A stretch of DNA of 64,000 bases from an uncultured Selenomonadaceae bacterium (GTDB lineage Bacteria; Bacillota; Negativicutes; Selenomonadales; Selenomonadaceae): the NCBI GenBank assembly GCA_905235685.1, contig CAJOMO010000002.1:1-64000 (forward strand). The letters run 5' to 3'. Every line of letters begins with the position of its first letter. Positions within the stretch are counted from its first letter, which is position 1. Of the stretch, positions 36,030 to 45,343 are shown in pieces. Under the pieces are notes generated by a model, which ran no database searches, had not been told where the DNA came from, and saw only the letters and a program-made list of their open reading frames with translations. Position numbers and translations under genes: made by a program.

Positions 36030-36296
36030 TTGAAGGACGTTAAAAAATCCGGCGATTTGCAACGTGTGACTGTTGAAATTTTTGGCGATATTTATAATCT
36101 CCGTACGGACGACCCCGAAGGTTTGAGGCTGTGCGTGCAAAAGGTTGACGCGACTATGAAGTCCATTGCTCAAAATACCAAAAGTTTCATTGGCAGTCGA
36201 ATTGCCGTATTTGCCGCGTTGAAAATTGCTGAAGAGTACCTGCAACTCAAAAAAGACTATGACGAATTACTAAATCTGCTTGAAGAAAATAAATAA
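36030..36296 (+). CDS. zapA: Cell division protein ZapA
   Basis: ZapA promotes bundling of FtsZ protofilaments at mid-cell. The short protein (about 88 residues) has the family start ([17 protein letters not shown]), a region with [15 protein letters not shown], and a C-terminal coiled coil ([20 protein letters not shown]). The start is TTG 36030 with GAGGTGA seven bases upstream, or GTG 36021. It follows pheT by about ten bases, a common Firmicutes arrangement. Confidence 0.85.
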   Translation: MKDVKKSGDLQRVTVEIFGDIYNLRTDDPEGLRLCVQKVDATMKSIAQNTKSFIGSRIAVFAALKIAEEYLQLKKDYDELLNLLEENK

Positions 36297-36312
36297 TAGG
36301 AGTGTGATAAAA

Positions 36313-37482
36313 TTGGCGAAGACTTTGTTTACTTCCGAATCTGTGACGGAAGGGCATCCGGATAAAGTTGCTGACAGAATTTCGGACAGCATTTTGGACG
36401 CGATTTTGGAGCGTGACCCGCTCGGGCGCGTTGCCTGCGAAACTGTTGTTACGACGGGGCAAGTTCACGTTGTCGGCGAAATTTCAACCAGTTGCTACGT
36501 TGACATTGCGAAAATTATTCGTGAGGCTGTCCGCGAAATTGGCTACACAAATTCGGCTTACGGTTTCGACGCGGATACTGTCGGCGTGCTCATTTCCATT
36601 GACGAACAATCGCCGGATATCGCGCAGGGCGTGAATAATGCGCTGGACGACGAAAACGAAATTGGCGCGGGCGACCAGGGCTTGATGTTTGGCTACGCGA
36701 CTAATGAGACGCCGGAATATATGCCGCTGCCGATTTCGCTTGCTCATAAATTGGCCTACAGATTGGCTGAAATTCGCAAAACTACCGGCGAAGTAAATTA
36801 TCTGCGTCCGGACGGAAAAACGCAAGTTACGGTTATTTATGAAGCTGGCAAGCCTGTTGCGGTTGATACGATTGTCATTTCCACGCAGCACAACCCCGAC
36901 GTGACGCTTGAGCAGATTAAGGCTGATATGATTAAGTACGTTATCAAGCACGTTGTACCGGAATATCTTTTGACGCCGGAAACGAAATATTTTGTGAATC
37001 CTACGGGCAAATTTGTTATCGGCGGACCGCAAGGCGACAGCGGCTTAACCGGCAGAAAAATCATTGTCGACACTTACGGCGGCTACGCGCGGCATGGTGG
37101 CGGCGCATTCAGCGGCAAAGATCCTACGAAGGTTGACAGGAGCGCGAGTTATGCGGCGCGGTATGTTGCGAAAAATATTGTTGCGGCGGGTTTGGCTGAC
37201 AAATGCGAAATTCAGCTTGCCTATGCAATTGGCGTGGCGCGTCCGGTTTCCATTCAGATTGACACTTTCGGCACAAACAAGGTTGACGAGGCGCTGATTG
37301 CTAAGCTTGTCAATGAGAATTTTGATTTGCGTCCGCGCGGTATAATTAAAATGTTAGATTTGCGCCGCCCGATTTATAAACAAACTTCAGCGTACGGGCA
37401 TTTTGGGCGCGAAGATGAAGGTTTCAGTTGGGAGCGCATTGACAAGGCAATATTCCTGCGCGAGCAAGCCGGATTAAAATAA
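36313..37482 (+). CDS. metK: S-adenosylmethionine synthetase
   Basis: MetK makes S-adenosylmethionine from methionine and ATP. It has the N-terminal [18 protein letters not shown] motif, the GAGDQG loop ([16 protein letters not shown]), and the phosphate-binding [16 protein letters not shown]. Length is 389 residues. The TTG at 36313 is the start because TAGGAG lies ten bases upstream and the protein then begins at the conserved AKTLFTSES. It is the last gene of the pheS-pheT-zapA-metK run and is followed by a terminator. Confidence 0.96.
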   Translation: MAKTLFTSESVTEGHPDKVADRISDSILDAILERDPLGRVACETVVTTGQVHVVGEISTSCYVDIAKIIREAVREIGYTNSAYGFDADTVGVLISIDEQSPDIAQGVNNALDDENEIGAGDQGLMFGYATNETPEYMPLPISLAHKLAYRLAEIRKTTGEVNYLRPDGKTQVTVIYEAGKPVAVDTIVISTQHNPDVTLEQIKADMIKYVIKHVVPEYLLTPETKYFVNPTGKFVIGGPQGDSGLTGRKIIVDTYGGYARHGGGAFSGKDPTKVDRSASYAARYVAKNIVAAGLADKCEIQLAYAIGVARPVSIQIDTFGTNKVDEALIAKLVNENFDLRPRGIIKMLDLRRPIYKQTSAYGHFGREDEGFSWERIDKAIFLREQAGLK

Positions 37483-37511
37483 ATTTAATACCATAAACAA
37501 AAATGACGTTG

Positions 37512-37534
37512 GCGGTTTAATGACCGCTTTTTTT
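37512..37534 (+). terminator. Intrinsic terminator after metK
   Basis: Stem GCGGT/ACCGC with a TTAATG loop and seven T residues. Confidence 0.75.
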
Positions 37535-37535
37535 A

Positions 37536-37564
37536 TTGACAAAATCGTCGCCGTGATTGATAAT
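37536..37564 (+). promoter_or_regulatory. Promoter of the DUF262 gene
   Basis: TTGACA (37536-37541), 17-base spacer, GATAAT (37559-37564), directly after the metK terminator. Confidence 0.65.
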
Positions 37565-37600
37565 TGAATCAAATTTTTGGAAAGGAGCAATTTTTATAAA

Positions 37601-39676
37601 ATGCAGGCAACTCAGATAGATTTAATTGAAATGTTTCCCGTCAATACCACATTGATTATTCCGGTTTATCAGCGAAATTATGATTGGAAAAAATTTCATT
37701 GCGAAAAACTGTTTGAAGACATCGAAAAACTTGTCGGCAACGAGGAACTTCATTTTCTCGGCGCTATCGTATATCAAGACAAAAAATCCACCGGCATGTT
37801 CAAGGAAAGCATAATTGTTGATGGGCAGCAAAGAATTTCGAGCCTTATTTTATTGGCAAAAGCGCTTTATGATTCTACTAACGACGAAGAGATACGGCAC
37901 GCGCTCAGCGTAAATTTTTTTAAAAATCCGATACCAAATCCGAAATACAAATTTAAATTACAGCCGACGGAATTTGACATAAATATTTTTACGAAGTTGA
38001 TGAACAGCGAAATTTTCAGCGCTGAAGAAAAAAATTCGCGGCTCTATGAAAATTACGCCTTATTCAAAGAAAAAATTTCTAAATCCGCTCACAGCGTGAA
38101 AGAACTTCACGAAGCAATATATTCGCTCCGATTTGTCCGAATGGTTATTGAAAATGAAAATCCGCAGCAAATTTTTGAGTCGCTAAATTCCACCGGCAAA
38201 GATTTAACCGAAACTGAAAAGATACGTAATTTCCTGCTTATGGATTTAGAGCCCGTCGCGCAGGAAAATTTGTACAAAAATTACTGGCTGAAGATTGAAC
38301 TTTTGCTTAAGACTTCCGACGTGCTTGAAACTTTTATGGTTCAATATTTAGTCGCCAGCCGAAAATCTATCACCGATATGCAGAGCGGCAAACATATTCA
38401 TATCTCGAAAAATAATCTCTACGAAACTTTCAAGAAATATTTCAAGGAAAATTACGGCGGCGACAAAGCGGCGCAGGTTGAAAAATTTTTTGCCGACCTC
38501 CACCGCAACGCCGAATTTTATAGCCACCTGCTCTTTGACGAAAATACAAATTTCAGCGAACTCTCCGCGGCGGATAAAAAATTTTATGAGCTGATATTTT
38601 TGGCGAAATCTGTTAGCGCGCCGATTATTTTAATGTATCTGAACAGTTGCCACGAACGCGGCGATTTTGACGAAAAAAATTTTATCGCGATGGTTGAGGC
38701 GCTGATTTCGCTGATGTTTCGGGCTAAGGTTTGCAAATCCACCGGCATAGATACCGCGCAGACTGCCGGAAATATTATCAATCGCTTTTCGCAATACGAG
38801 AGCAACGCAGACGGATTTTGGCGGGCGATAACCGCGGGCAACGGCAAATTTACTTTTCCGAGCGATGAGGATTTTAAACAGGCGCTTATGAGTACCGAAT
38901 TGAATTTGTCGCTCAAAGACACGTGCAAATATCTGCTGTACGTTTTGGACGGCGCGACCGATTTTAAAAATTATTCCGCGGCGTCCGTTGAACTTGTCAT
39001 TCCGAAAACGCTCACCAGCGCCTGGAAAAAATATCTGCGCGATAAAAATGATTTACAGGCTGAAGATTATGTTAACAGCCTAGGAAATTTGGTGCTGACT
39101 TTCGACGACAAAAATAAAAAATCCGCCTTCAGCGAAAAGCGGATAAATTATAACAGTTCCGGATTTACTTTGACACGGGAAGTTTCAAAATCCGGCGATT
39201 GGACTTCACGGCAGATTCGCCGTCGCGCAGAAAGCTTAGCCGATAAAGCCATTGCCATTTGGAAATTCCCTAAACAATATGCCCATATTGACAATAGCGC
39301 AGAAAATATTTTTACGCTCGATTCGGATTTTAATCAATTCAAATGGACTAAACTGGCGGTTGTTTCGATTTCCAATGTTGAGATGAATATTACCAATTGG
39401 AGTGATTTTTTGCGCGAAGTTGTAAGACAACTTTATAATTTTGATAAAAACGTTTTTAAAGAAGCAGTGATTCATTCTGGTAAAAATTATTTATTCTCAA
39501 CCAATCCGAATAAATTCAAAGCACTGTTTAAAATTGACGAAGATTATTATATGCAAATGAAACCTCATATTTCCGATTGTCTTAAAATAATCAAATCTCT
39601 TGTTGAGAATTTTGACAGGCTCAGCGGCACGAATTTTAAAGACGAAATTTGGTTTACTATCACGACTAAAGATTAA
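37601..39676 (+). CDS. GmrSD-like (DUF262/DUF1524) type IV restriction-type protein with a degenerate nuclease site
   Basis: Proteins of this family cut modified phage DNA; the N-terminal DUF262 domain binds nucleotide and the C-terminal DUF1524 domain is an HNH-type nuclease. Visible: PVYQRNYDWKK, the DUF262 motif IIVDGQQRISSL, FESLNSTGKDLTETEKIRNF, and the DUF1524 end (LGNLVLTF; RRRAESLADKAIAIWKFP). The nuclease motif usually reads I-E-H-I-x-P-Q, but here it is VELVIPK, so the key His is replaced by Leu. An additional roughly 110-residue C-terminal domain follows. Length is 691 residues. The ATG at 37601 has AAAGGAG, rather distant. It is a stand-alone gene between metK and a transporter. 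Confidence 0.8.
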   Translation: MQATQIDLIEMFPVNTTLIIPVYQRNYDWKKFHCEKLFEDIEKLVGNEELHFLGAIVYQDKKSTGMFKESIIVDGQQRISSLILLAKALYDSTNDEEIRHALSVNFFKNPIPNPKYKFKLQPTEFDINIFTKLMNSEIFSAEEKNSRLYENYALFKEKISKSAHSVKELHEAIYSLRFVRMVIENENPQQIFESLNSTGKDLTETEKIRNFLLMDLEPVAQENLYKNYWLKIELLLKTSDVLETFMVQYLVASRKSITDMQSGKHIHISKNNLYETFKKYFKENYGGDKAAQVEKFFADLHRNAEFYSHLLFDENTNFSELSAADKKFYELIFLAKSVSAPIILMYLNSCHERGDFDEKNFIAMVEALISLMFRAKVCKSTGIDTAQTAGNIINRFSQYESNADGFWRAITAGNGKFTFPSDEDFKQALMSTELNLSLKDTCKYLLYVLDGATDFKNYSAASVELVIPKTLTSAWKKYLRDKNDLQAEDYVNSLGNLVLTFDDKNKKSAFSEKRINYNSSGFTLTREVSKSGDWTSRQIRRRAESLADKAIAIWKFPKQYAHIDNSAENIFTLDSDFNQFKWTKLAVVSISNVEMNITNWSDFLREVVRQLYNFDKNVFKEAVIHSGKNYLFSTNPNKFKALFKIDEDYYMQMKPHISDCLKIIKSLVENFDRLSGTNFKDEIWFTITTKD

Positions 39677-40848
39677 ATTTTGCCGAGGACTCTGTAAATC
39701 AGCACCGAGCAAGCCGTCGCCGATAAAATAATTATTCCCAAGCCGCTGATAAAATCGAACCACGGCAAAGTCCCCAGCGCCATTCCGATACTGCCAAATA
39801 AATTCGGCACAAAATTTATCATTGAAGAGGCAGTTCCAACGTGATCTTTCGCGCGGTTTAATAAAATTTCCATGGCGAACGGGCGAACGACTGTTCCAAT
39901 CACCGTGAACGGCAAAAATGACAGCAGGAACGCCCACGCGTTTAAATGTCCGGGCAAAATCACCAACGCGCCGCTTATTCCCGCCACGATAAAGCAGAAT
40001 TTTATCAAGTTGTCATTGGACAGGAATTTTTTCAGCCGCAAATAAATCATCGGTCCGAGCACCGCCGCCGCCGCGTTTGCCGCGAAGAAATAACTGTACT
40101 CCTGCGCCGTCAATTTGAAATTTTCTATGTACACGAACGACGAAACGCTCAAATACGCCATAAACGGCAGCGACAAAAACGCGAACATTATCAGAAGCAG
40201 CATGAAATGTTTTTGTTTGGCGAACTGCGCGATTAAAAACAGCGAATCGAAAACCGCGCCGCTGTAGCGTTCTTCTTTCGGCAAAGTCTCTGTCATTAGG
40301 CACGACAAGATTAAATTCACCGCGCCAATTGCCGTCAGCAAATAAAATGCGCCGCGCCAATCCGTGAACTGCAGCAAAAATCCGCCGATTAATGGCGCTG
40401 CCATAGGCGCTATCATTCCCATTGCTTGAGTTATTACCAAAATTTTTGTCATCAATTTGCCGTGGAAACAGTCTTTGATTATTGCTGTGGCAACCGTGAT
40501 AACCGCGCCCGAACCTACGCCTTGAAAAAATCTGCCCGCCAGCATTACGTAAATATCCGTCGACGTCGCGCAGGTCAATGACGCCGCGGTGTAAACTGCC
40601 GAGCCGAAAATTAAAATCGGTTTGCGCCCGTATTTGTCGCTCAGCGGTCCGAAAATGACTATGCTAACCGCGAACATTAGAAAAAATATCGTCAACGTCA
40701 GCCCGATTAAAAATTCGCTCGTTGCAAAAAATTTCCCCATTTCGGGCAACGCTGGCAAATACATATCCGTCGAAAACGGCGGGTACATGTTCATGAACGT
40801 TATCGACGCTATCAGCGCCGGTACTGATAAATATTTTTGCCTAACCAA
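39673..40848 (-). CDS. MFS multidrug efflux transporter, Bcr/CflA family
   Basis: A 12-helix proton-coupled exporter, 391 residues. The N-terminus (PPFSTDMYLPALPEMGKFF) is the Bcr/CflA hallmark, followed by the MFS loop GPLSDKYGRKPILIFG and the antiporter motif C-like region (GSGAVITVATAIIKD). The expected cargo is small drugs or metabolites; no specific one can be named. The start is TTG 40848 with GGGGGCGG upstream. Its stop overlaps that of the convergent DUF262 gene. Confidence 0.9.
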   Translation of the reverse strand: MVRQKYLSVPALIASITFMNMYPPFSTDMYLPALPEMGKFFATSEFLIGLTLTIFFLMFAVSIVIFGPLSDKYGRKPILIFGSAVYTAASLTCATSTDIYVMLAGRFFQGVGSGAVITVATAIIKDCFHGKLMTKILVITQAMGMIAPMAAPLIGGFLLQFTDWRGAFYLLTAIGAVNLILSCLMTETLPKEERYSGAVFDSLFLIAQFAKQKHFMLLLIMFAFLSLPFMAYLSVSSFVYIENFKLTAQEYSYFFAANAAAAVLGPMIYLRLKKFLSNDNLIKFCFIVAGISGALVILPGHLNAWAFLLSFLPFTVIGTVVRPFAMEILLNRAKDHVGTASSMINFVPNLFGSIGMALGTLPWFDFISGLGIIILSATACSVLIYRVLGKI

Positions 40849-40895
40849 TTAACCGCCCCCTAACAGGACGATTATACTATAAATTTCGGAAACCG

Positions 40896-41480
40896 TTAAT
40901 CGGAATTTTTTTGCGCCGCCGCCTCCGCACGTCTGCGCTCCCACATAGCTTTGCTGGCGAGTCCGATTCTTGCTTTTGTTTCTTCGGTATGCCCTACACT
41001 ATGCGGTTTGCCTTTGTTTTTGCTACCATGAGTATTGCCTTTATTTTTTTCACGAAATGCCTCAACCAATTCCGGATGAGCTTGATAATACGCCTTATTA
41101 GAAGCGGCGCGCTTTGCTTTTTCTTCGGCTGTTTGTATATGTCCAGGGCGACCGGTTTTAGTTTGGGAAATTTTATCGCGTGTAATTTGAGACGGATTTA
41201 CCGCGCCTTCGCCGCCGTCCGTCAAATTGTAGCCATTGGGATATTTGGTATTCAATTCTTTAATCCAAAAAATTTCGCGTTCATTAAGCTGTTCAAGAGT
41301 ATCGCATTCTTCGAGAACTTCAACTTTGAAATGCTCGATGCCGTATTTCCGAATCGCATTGCCAATCGCCGATTTGCTGTACTTGTGTTGCTTAAATCTC
41401 ACTTCAACGGGTTTCGTCGTTTTCCCAATGTACAGCTTAGAATTGATGTCGTTGCTGATTTTGTAAATTACACCATACAT
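40896..41480 (-). CDS. GIY-YIG homing-type endonuclease
   Basis: A 194-residue free-standing endonuclease. The GIY-YIG core is complete: YGVIYKISND, then KLYIGKT, the Arg of VRFKQHK, and the catalytic-type Glu in NEREIFWIKELN. C-terminal repeats (ITRDKISQTKTGR; HTEETKARIGLASKAMW) look like NUMOD3-type DNA-binding modules of intron-encoded endonucleases. The ATG at 41480 has AAGGCGTGA upstream. No intron is recognisable around it, so it is probably an independent selfish gene inserted before typA. Confidence 0.88.
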   Translation of the reverse strand: MYGVIYKISNDINSKLYIGKTTKPVEVRFKQHKYSKSAIGNAIRKYGIEHFKVEVLEECDTLEQLNEREIFWIKELNTKYPNGYNLTDGGEGAVNPSQITRDKISQTKTGRPGHIQTAEEKAKRAASNKAYYQAHPELVEAFREKNKGNTHGSKNKGKPHSVGHTEETKARIGLASKAMWERRRAEAAAQKNSD

Positions 41481-41498
41481 AAACTTCACGCCTTTCCA

Positions 41499-41528
41499 TT
41501 GACAAACAAGGCGCGAGCTTGCTATAAT
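41499..41528 (+). promoter_or_regulatory. Consensus promoter of the typA operon
   Basis: Perfect TTGACA (41499-41504), 18-base spacer, perfect TATAAT (41523-41528). It lies at the 5' edge of the divergent GIY-YIG gene and leaves a leader of about 100 bases before typA. Confidence 0.8.
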
Positions 41529-41636
41529 ACTCAAACAGAATGGCTCTGCGCCGTGTTTTTGATTATTTACTTCAATTTAATCTTAACACAGCAGGGCTTT
41601 TCTTGTCAATGAAATAAATTTATGGAAGGTAATTTT

Positions 41637-43463
41637 ATGAAAGCTAATTCAAAAATACGCAACATCGCAGTGGTGGCTCATGTGGATACGGGGAAAAGTA
41701 CGTTAACTGGTTCACTTTTAAAGCAAAGCCATATTTTCCGCGATAATGAGCAAGTTGACGATTTATTTATGGATTCTGGAGCATTGGAGCGCGAGCGTGG
41801 AATTACAATCACTTCAAAAAACACGGCGATTCTTTACAACGGAATTAAAATTAATATCGTCGATACGCCTGGGCACGCTGATTTTAGCGGCGAAGTCGAA
41901 CGGATTTTAAATATGGTTGATGGCGTGCTGTTGATAGTCGATGCGTTTGAAGGCGTGCGCCCACAAACTAAGTACGTACTCAGAAAGGCGCTGGAACACA
42001 AACTTAAGCCAATCGTCGTGATAAACAAAATTGACCGCCCCGAGGCACGCATTGACGAAGTTCAAGACGAAGTTTTGGAGCTGTTTATGGAATTGGACGC
42101 GGACGACGAACAGCTTGACTTTCCGGTGATTTACACGGCGGCTAAGGCGGGAATTGCGAAAAAATCTATGGACGACGACAACAAGGATTTGAAGCCGCTG
42201 TTGGATACGATTATTGAAAATATTCCCGCGCCCGAAGGTGAGCTTGACGCGCCGCTGCAAATGGTAGTAACGACGCTTGAGGCGAATGATTTTGTTGGGA
42301 AAATCGCTATCGGCAAGATTCAGCGCGGCAAAATTAAATCCGGCGAAACCGTTGCATTAATCGGCACGGACGGCGTTAAGCGCGGCAAAATCGGCAAGGT
42401 TTACACGTACGACGGCTTGAATAAAGTTGACGCGGCGGAGGCTGAAATGGGCGAGATTGTTGCCTTGACGGGTTTAACTGAAGTTTCAATCGGCGATACG
42501 GTTGCTGACGTTGACAATCCCGAAGCGCTGCCTGGTATTCGCGTTGACGAGCCGACGCTTAGTATGACTTTCGGCGTGAATACAAGTCCTTTCGCGGGCA
42601 AAGAAGGGCAATTCGTGACGAGCCGCCACATTCGCGACCGGCTTTTCAAAGAGGCTCAAACCAACGTTGCACTGCGCGTTGAGGAAACTGATTCGCCTGA
42701 CGTTTTCAAAGTTAGCGGGCGCGGCGAATTGCACTTGTCGATTTTGATTGAAACGATGCGCCGCGAAGGTTACGAAATGCAAATTGGCAAGCCCGAAGTT
42801 GTTTACAAAATCATTGACGGCAAAAAATATGAACCGATTGAAAATTTGACTGTCGAAGTTCCGGCGGAATATGTCGGTACGGCGATGGAATCTTTGGGGC
42901 GGCGCAAAGCTGAAATGGTTGATATGACGGAAATTGCCGGTTATATACGGATTAATTTTCTGATACCTGCGCGAGGGCTGATAGGTTTTCGCTCGGAACT
43001 TTTGACTTCGACGCGGGGCAACGGCATAATGAATCACGTTTTCCACGGCTACGAGCCTTACAAGGGCGATATACCTTCGCGCAGTCGCGGCAGTTTGGTT
43101 GCGTTCGAGGAAGGCTTGACAACCGGCTACGGAATTTTCAATTTGCAGGATAGGGGCATTATGTTTATTGAGCCGAATCAGCGCGTTTACGAGGGAATGA
43201 TTATCGGCGAAAATTCCCGCGAAATGGACATTGACATTAACCCGTGCAAACAAAAACACGCGACGAATATGCGCTCGTCTTCCGCCGACGAAGCGATTAG
43301 ACTTGTGCCGCCGCGCATTATGAGCCTTGAACAGGCGCTTGAATATATCAATGACGATGAACTTGTTGAAGTTACGCCGACGAGTATTCGCTTGAGAAAG
43401 GCTGTATTGGACAGGAACAAACGCGGGCGCGCCGCCAAAAATGCGCGAAAAGCTGAAAATTAA
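41637..43463 (+). CDS. typA: Ribosome-associated GTPase TypA/BipA
   Basis: A translational GTPase needed for ribosome assembly and growth under stress. G motifs: AHVDTGKST (G1), RERGITI (G2), DTPGHADF (G3), NKIDRPEA (G4). The EF-G-like domains follow, then the BipA-specific C-terminus (RGLIGFRSELLTSTRG; LEYINDDELVEVTP). Length is 608 residues. The ATG at 41637 has GGAAGG upstream. ecfT overlaps its stop (TAATG), so typA, ecfT and truA form one operon. Confidence 0.96.
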   Translation: MKANSKIRNIAVVAHVDTGKSTLTGSLLKQSHIFRDNEQVDDLFMDSGALERERGITITSKNTAILYNGIKINIVDTPGHADFSGEVERILNMVDGVLLIVDAFEGVRPQTKYVLRKALEHKLKPIVVINKIDRPEARIDEVQDEVLELFMELDADDEQLDFPVIYTAAKAGIAKKSMDDDNKDLKPLLDTIIENIPAPEGELDAPLQMVVTTLEANDFVGKIAIGKIQRGKIKSGETVALIGTDGVKRGKIGKVYTYDGLNKVDAAEAEMGEIVALTGLTEVSIGDTVADVDNPEALPGIRVDEPTLSMTFGVNTSPFAGKEGQFVTSRHIRDRLFKEAQTNVALRVEETDSPDVFKVSGRGELHLSILIETMRREGYEMQIGKPEVVYKIIDGKKYEPIENLTVEVPAEYVGTAMESLGRRKAEMVDMTEIAGYIRINFLIPARGLIGFRSELLTSTRGNGIMNHVFHGYEPYKGDIPSRSRGSLVAFEEGLTTGYGIFNLQDRGIMFIEPNQRVYEGMIIGENSREMDIDINPCKQKHATNMRSSSADEAIRLVPPRIMSLEQALEYINDDELVEVTPTSIRLRKAVLDRNKRGRAAKNARKAEN

Positions 43464-44263
43464 TGCTGCAAGATATAACGCTGGGGCAATTTTTTCCAGG
43501 AAATTCAATTTTGCACCGGCTCGACCCGCGCACAAAAATAATTTTGCTGTTCGTGCTGATGATTTTAATTTTCGTGGCGAAGGGCGCGGCTGCGTATGCG
43601 CTGCTGACCTGCGCGACGGTGTTTTTGGTGTTGGTTTCGAAAGTACCGCCGCTGACGGTTTTAAAATCGCTGAAGCCGCTTATGTGGATAATTTTATTCA
43701 CGCTGGTAATACATTTTTTCAGCCACGACGGCAAAGTTTTGGCGGAAATTTGGATATTCAAAATCACGGACGAAGGCGTAAGATTCGGCGCGGTAATCAG
43801 CCTGCGATTAATCCTGCTGATAATTTTGTCGAGCCTGCTGACGTTCACCACTTCGCCGCTGCAATTAACCGACGCCACGGAAAAATTATTGGCGCCGCTG
43901 TCGAAATTCGGCGTGCCGTCCCACGAATTGGCAATGATGATGACAATCGCGCTAAGATTTATCCCAACGCTGATTGAAGAAACGGACAAAATAATCAAGG
44001 CGCAAAAATCGCGGGGCGTGGACTTCGAAACCGGAAATTTATTGGTGCGGCTGAAAATGTTCGTGCCAATTTTAGTTCCGCTGTTCCTGTCGAGTTTTCG
44101 GCGGGCGGACGATTTGGCAATGGCAATGGAGGCGCGCTGTTATCGTGGCGGCGCGGGGCGAACTCATATGAAACAGTTGAAATTTGGGCGCGCAGATTTT
44201 TTTGCAATGGCGTTTGTAATTTTAATCGGCGCGGCGATAGGATTTTTGCGTTATGAGAGCTGA
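43463..44263 (+). CDS. ecfT: Energy-coupling factor transporter transmembrane protein EcfT
   Basis: EcfT is the membrane scaffold that links the ATPases EcfA/EcfA' to vitamin- or metal-binding S components. It starts FFPGNSILHRLDPRTKIILL, has five to six hydrophobic helices, and shows the Ala-Arg-Gly-type coupling motifs as KSRGVDFE and MEARCYRGG near the C-terminal third. Length is 266 residues. The ATG overlaps the typA stop, and the end overlaps truA by 11 bases. In Firmicutes ecfT commonly precedes truA; the ecfA genes that usually sit upstream are not here. Confidence 0.92.
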   Translation: MLQDITLGQFFPGNSILHRLDPRTKIILLFVLMILIFVAKGAAAYALLTCATVFLVLVSKVPPLTVLKSLKPLMWIILFTLVIHFFSHDGKVLAEIWIFKITDEGVRFGAVISLRLILLIILSSLLTFTTSPLQLTDATEKLLAPLSKFGVPSHELAMMMTIALRFIPTLIEETDKIIKAQKSRGVDFETGNLLVRLKMFVPILVPLFLSSFRRADDLAMAMEARCYRGGAGRTHMKQLKFGRADFFAMAFVILIGAAIGFLRYES

Positions 44264-45014
44264 ATTGAAAATGCGGCGGCGAAATATCGCGTTGACGGTT
44301 GCGTATGACGGAACGAATTACGCGGGCTTTCAGCGTCAAAATCCGCCCAATGTAGCTGTGCAAAATGTTTTGGAAGAGCGGCTTGCAAAAATTTTCGGCG
44401 AATCGATTGAACTTTCGGCGAGCGGCAGGACTGACGCGGGCGTTCACGCTTTGGGGCAAGTTGTCAATTTTTTCACCGACGGCAGGATTGAAATTGAAAA
44501 AATTCCCTACGCGGCGAGCGGCGCACTTCCTCCGGATATCGTTGTCAAAAATGCATGGGAGGCTGACAAAAATTTTAGCGCGTTGCACAGCGCGCAGAGC
44601 AAGATTTACATTTACAAAATTCAGCGCGGAAATATTTTGAATCCGTTTATGGCGCGGTACAGTTGGCACATTCGCGCAGATTTGGACGTTGAACTTATGC
44701 GGGCGGCGCTGAATCTGATTATCGGCACATACGATTTTTCGGCGTTCAAAGCGGCGAGTTCCACGAATATGAATCCTGTTCGGACGATTTACGCGGCGGA
44801 AATTTTTCACGACGAAGAAATTTTGACGATTAAAATTCACGCGAGCGGTTTTCTGTATCATATGGCGCGAAATATCGTGGCGGCGATTGTCGAAGTTGGG
44901 CGGCGCAGGTTGACGCTTGAAAAGTTTTGGCAGATTTTTGAAAGCAAAGATCGCAAAAATTTTCCGGCGACCGCGCCCGCTCACGGCTTGTATTTGTACA
45001 AGGTTTTTTATTGA
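44253..45014 (+). CDS. truA: tRNA pseudouridine(38-40) synthase
   Basis: TruA isomerises uridines 38-40 in the anticodon stem of tRNAs. The catalytic Asp is in SGRTDAGVHALGQVVNF. The N-terminus (ALTVAYDGTNYAGFQRQ) and the C-terminal GFLYHMARNIV motif (ASGFLYHMARNIVAAIVEVG) are typical. Length is up to 253 residues. The ATG at 44253 overlaps ecfT; a second ATG at 44271 is possible. It closes the typA-ecfT-truA operon. Confidence 0.95.
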   Translation: MRAELKMRRRNIALTVAYDGTNYAGFQRQNPPNVAVQNVLEERLAKIFGESIELSASGRTDAGVHALGQVVNFFTDGRIEIEKIPYAASGALPPDIVVKNAWEADKNFSALHSAQSKIYIYKIQRGNILNPFMARYSWHIRADLDVELMRAALNLIIGTYDFSAFKAASSTNMNPVRTIYAAEIFHDEEILTIKIHASGFLYHMARNIVAAIVEVGRRRLTLEKFWQIFESKDRKNFPATAPAHGLYLYKVFY

Positions 45015-45033
45015 CACTGCAGGGAGAAATTTT

Positions 45034-45205
45034 ATGGAAATTTTTTATCTTAAAATCAACTGGCCGAATGTAAACTCCAAATACTACCTTGAAGGTTGGA
45101 TAAATATTGTCCGGCAATTCAAGGACGCTAAGGCTTATATCGTTTGCGACAATTCCAATTTGCGGGAATATGTTCAAAAGGCAATAAATTTCAGCAGGCT
45201 GGATT
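45034..45205 (+). pseudogene. Glycosyltransferase-like gene, 5' fragment cut by a TnpB element
   Basis: Starts at an ATG with GGGAGA upstream and reads MEIFYLKINWPNVNSKYYLE, ending after about 57 codons where the right end of the IS200/IS605-type element begins. The sense continues after the element at about 46673 (SDAQFYEFIESS). The N-terminal domain belongs to a family I associate with capsule or surface-glycan loci of Selenomonads; this is from memory, not a search. Confidence 0.7.
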
Positions 45206-45343
45206 GTCAACTACCCACGTCTAAAGACGCGGGCTTGTCCATACCTTAAACTGTCTTTACAGTTAGCGAAGTTCAAACGCTTTTGCTCCTTCGTTGGTCA
45301 GACATCATCGGGAGGTTGACAACCCCCGTTTAGCTCACAAGTA
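45206..45343 (-). ncRNA. Putative omega RNA of the TnpB element
   Basis: The 138 bases between the tnpB stop and the right end are where TnpB guide (omega) RNAs are encoded. They end in the right-end hairpin and TAGTTGAC. The guide would be the following host sequence, 45205 leftwards (AATCCAGCCTGCTGAAATTT). Structure is not computed. Confidence 0.6.

Noticed and set aside
42486-43535. 349-codon minus-strand frame opposite typA
   Set aside because: Mirror frame of typA with a shadow-type composition (Asn, Arg, Phe rich) and no start signal.
43995-45017. 340-codon minus-strand frame opposite ecfT-truA
   Set aside because: Crosses two well-supported genes; low-complexity Arg/Asn/Phe composition.
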